DNA of 7,884 bases from Bacteroidetes/Chlorobi group bacterium ChocPot_Mid (lineage in GTDB: Bacteria; Bacteroidota; Ignavibacteria; Kapaibacteriales; UBA2268): the NCBI GenBank assembly GCA_003731675.1, contig RCNQ01000016.1, positions 1-7,884 on the forward strand. The letters run 5' to 3'. The notes beneath the pieces are model-generated. The model saw nothing but the letters and a program-made list of their open reading frames with translations. It was not told the DNA's origin and did no database searches. Position numbers and translations under genes: made by a program. Of the stretch, positions 6,227 to 7,884 are shown in pieces. The stretch's first letter is position 1, and each line of letters starts with the position of its first letter.

Positions 6227-6394
6227 CGATAACAGCGTGTTGTCACAATTGGCGGTGAAGTACAAAAGTAAAGCTGAGTGCTACTATAAAACTTTTGTGC
6301 AGGTTGACAGTGAAATGCTCCGAAATCGCCAACTGCGGCAACACGCAAAACGTTATGCGTCACCCTATTACAACCGACAGTGTTGACGTTATGC
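6227..6394 (+). repeat. attC-like structured element, unit 2
   Basis: A long imperfect palindrome starts 24 bp after the endonuclease stop. The 20 bases at 6235-6254 (beginning GCGTGTTG) pair with 6327-6346 (ending CAACACGC) at 17 Watson-Crick positions plus one G-T. On the bottom strand, two A-C mismatches become G-T wobbles. Outside this, ATAAC (6229-6233) pairs with GTTAT (6352-6356), with extra unpaired bases AAAAC on one side. Inside, ACAAAAGT (6262-6269) pairs with ACTTTTGT (6291-6298). The layout (two paired box sets, a variable inner hairpin, GTTATGC at the right end) is that of an integron attC site. The right flank 6352-6382 aligns with 3781-3810. CGTTATGC recurs at 6387-6394. A 64-codon frame crossing it from 6192 is not considered a gene. 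Confidence 0.6.
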
Positions 6395-6431
6395 AGATAA
6401 ATAAATAATAAACAAGTAAAAAATAAAACAT

Positions 6432-6872
6432 ATGAAATCAAAAATTTTCTTTCTAACAGTTCTCGCATCATTCCTCCTTTTGACCTCATTCAAAAATTAC
6501 GGAGGCAATGAAACTTCACTTTTTGACAAAAATGGGGATGCAAAAGCATACATCGCGGATGACCTAACAATTTATTTGTGGGACGGTGACCCAGTTGCCT
6601 ACCTCTCAAACTCTAATAGTGTATGGCATGTATACGGTTTCAATGGAAGCCATCTTGGTTGGTATATTGATGGAATTATTTATGACCATAATGGTAATGC
6701 TGTCGGTGCACAAAAGGATGCAGTTAATATGATGACATCTATGGAGGGAATGAAAGGAATGAAAAGTATGAAGCCAATGAAAAGCATGAAGGAGATGGCT
6801 CCAATGAAACCAATGTTATCGAGGAGTTGGAGCAGAACACCATTAACGATATTTTTAAGAGCTGGCGAATAA
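6432..6872 (+). CDS. Small exported 4-fold beta-flower-type protein
   Basis: A 146-residue protein. Residues 1-24 look like a signal peptide (positive MKSK, hydrophobic IFFLTVLASFLLLTSF) without a lipobox cysteine, so export to the periplasm or beyond is expected. Residues about 28-93 carry repeated short strands with G/D turns and paired aromatics: LFDKNGDAKAYIADD, IYLWDGDPVAYL, WHVYGFNGSHLGWYIDG, IIYDHNGNAVG. This fits the small domain annotated as a 4-fold beta flower (recalled resemblance). The tail (about 99-127) has methionine at every third residue (MKGMKSMKPMKSMKEMAPM). Relatives I recall have tyrosine at these positions, followed by a similar SWS..PL..FL ending. The function is unknown. 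It follows the second attC-like element and ends 12 bp before the SIR2-like gene, so the two are probably co-transcribed. No clear promoter box is seen in front of it. Confidence 0.75.
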   Translation: MKSKIFFLTVLASFLLLTSFKNYGGNETSLFDKNGDAKAYIADDLTIYLWDGDPVAYLSNSNSVWHVYGFNGSHLGWYIDGIIYDHNGNAVGAQKDAVNMMTSMEGMKGMKSMKPMKSMKEMAPMKPMLSRSWSRTPLTIFLRAGE

Positions 6873-6884
6873 TATACTTTAGGT

Positions 6885-7884
6885 ATGGCAAAGACAAAAG
6901 AAGATAGAATTAAGACTGTTTATGGAGGCGGTGGACACGTTGTAATTTTAGGTGCAGGAGCAAGTATAGCCTCGACATTTAGAAATCCTGAACCTACTGG
7001 TAAACGACTACCCTCAATGGATAATTTTATTGACCTTGTAGGACTATCCGACATCGTGGACAGCCTTCCTAAAAAGTTGAGAGCAAAAAATTTCGAGCAA
7101 CTTTATACCAACTTACACAACGATAATCCTAACTCAGACGATATTCTTGAAATCCAAAATCGAGTTTACGACTATTTCAAGGATATGAAATTGCCCGAAA
7201 ACGAAGCGACCATTTACGACTTCTTAGTTCTTTCACTTCGACCAAGAGACCTAATAGCAACATTTAATTGGGACCCGTTTTTATATCAAGCATTTTGTAG
7301 AAACGGACACATTGCAGACATGCCGTATTTATCTTTTTTACACGGTTCTGTTTCTATCGGTTATAGCAAAGAGGACAAAAGATGTGGACCAGCAGGTATG
7401 CAAATGAGGAGAGACGGTGGTTTGTTTGAACCAACTCCGCTTTTATATCCTGTTTCACAGAAAAATTACACACAAGACGAATTTATCAGTATGGAATGGG
7501 AAAGAGTAAAAGTTTGGCTTCACGAGGACAGCACAAAACGAGTAACTGTTTTCGGATATGGAGCTCCTGACACAGATGTTGAGGCGGTTAGTCTTATGAA
7601 TACAGCTTGGGGGACAGCCAGCAAAAGAAATATGGAGCAATTTGAAATTATCGACATTAGACCAGAAGAAGAAGGTGTAAAACGTTGGGATAATTTTATT
7701 CATTCACATCATTACGACTATACGAACGACTATTTCAGTTCATCACTTGCATACAACCCAAGGAGGACATTTGAAAGTTACCATCAACATAATCTTCCAC
7801 TGACAATTGCCGAAGCATTTAGTGAATCAAATCCAATTTCTTCAGACATAAAAACTTTGCAAGAACTTTGGGACTGGCATAAAC
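6885..7884 (+). CDS. SIR2-like domain protein, 3' end beyond the window
   Basis: An open frame of 333 codons that is still open at the last base, so the C-terminus is missing. The start ATG at 6885 follows the preceding stop by 12 bases. Residues 15-35 hold a Rossmann-type nucleotide loop, GGGHVVILGAGASIAS, with the GAGAS motif of sirtuins at 23-27. Further family marks are ATFNWDPFLYQAF (125-137, at the place of the sirtuin NxD), FLHGS (151-155, H153 at the place of the catalytic histidine) and VFGYGAPDTDVEAV (222-235), matching the GYS-PDTD element of bacterial SIR2-like proteins. Only two cysteines (137 and 167) are present in the visible part, so the zinc ribbon of true sirtuin deacetylases is absent. 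Known bacterial SIR2-like domains in defence systems (ThsA, DSR1/2 and others) hydrolyse NAD+ on phage infection; the same is inferred here from the motifs and the R-M neighbour. Partner domains may lie beyond the window. Confidence 0.8.
   Translation, partial: MAKTKEDRIKTVYGGGGHVVILGAGASIASTFRNPEPTGKRLPSMDNFIDLVGLSDIVDSLPKKLRAKNFEQLYTNLHNDNPNSDDILEIQNRVYDYFKDMKLPENEATIYDFLVLSLRPRDLIATFNWDPFLYQAFCRNGHIADMPYLSFLHGSVSIGYSKEDKRCGPAGMQMRRDGGLFEPTPLLYPVSQKNYTQDEFISMEWERVKVWLHEDSTKRVTVFGYGAPDTDVEAVSLMNTAWGTASKRNMEQFEIIDIRPEEEGVKRWDNFIHSHHYDYTNDYFSSSLAYNPRRTFESYHQHNLPLTIAEAFSESNPISSDIKTLQELWDWHK

Noticed and set aside
6192..6386. A 64-codon frame starting inside the endonuclease gene
   Set aside because: It is created by reading through the attC-like element; both arms of the palindrome lie in it, and no start signal or family resemblance supports it.
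6190..6489. A 99-codon minus-strand frame with a hydrophobic start
   Set aside because: It is antisense to the attC-like element and to the signal peptide of the secreted protein; the hydrophobic part is the complement of that region, so it is a shadow.
7455..7703. An 82-codon minus-strand frame near the right end
   Set aside because: It lies wholly inside and antisense to the SIR2-like gene, which has clear motifs on the plus strand.

Overview
The window looks like a chromosomal segment of an AT-rich member of the Bacteroidota/Chlorobiota/Ignavibacteriota group. The reasons are: no Shine-Dalgarno-like sequence stands out in the leaders I examined; two candidate promoters match the Bacteroidota -7 box TAnnTTTG; the tyrosine recombinase ends in SPFDDL, as many recombinases of this group do; and an intergenic repeat of the CACTTCGAC...CTCAGTGTG type is present. 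No rRNA, tRNA or CRISPR array was seen, so the lineage call is an inference.

Layout. Positions 1-586 hold no convincing gene but are dense in small repeats: three short hairpins with a conserved TAC loop and different, covarying stems, a 20-bp perfect inverted repeat built on a tandem 13-mer, a 28-bp direct repeat, and an imperfect inverted repeat. Positions 587-2226 (minus strand) hold a housekeeping pair, an HD-domain dGTPase-like triphosphohydrolase followed by a DUF971 protein whose start codon overlaps the dGTPase stop. From about 2230 rightwards, everything is on the plus strand and looks accessory.

Accessory part. A 376-aa tyrosine recombinase (2546-3676) carries an extra N-terminal domain. 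It is followed by a structured, attC-like sequence (about 3705-3810), a two-gene type II restriction-modification operon (HEAT-repeat/beta-class methyltransferase 3924-5297 and a CfrBI-like endonuclease 5300-6202), a second attC-like sequence (about 6227-6394), a small secreted beta-flower-type protein (6432-6872), and the first 333 codons of a SIR2-like protein (6885 to the window end, still open).

Interpretation. The two attC-like elements share a recognisable 3' boundary (GTTAT, then ACCCT, then CGACAGTG), although the genes beside them are unrelated. The R-M operon sits exactly between them. This is the arrangement expected of an integron-like cassette array, with defence genes as cargo and the adjacent recombinase as the obvious, but unproven, candidate for the enzyme that moves them. 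The R-M pair and the SIR2-like protein would both act against foreign DNA or phage; the small exported protein has no known role.
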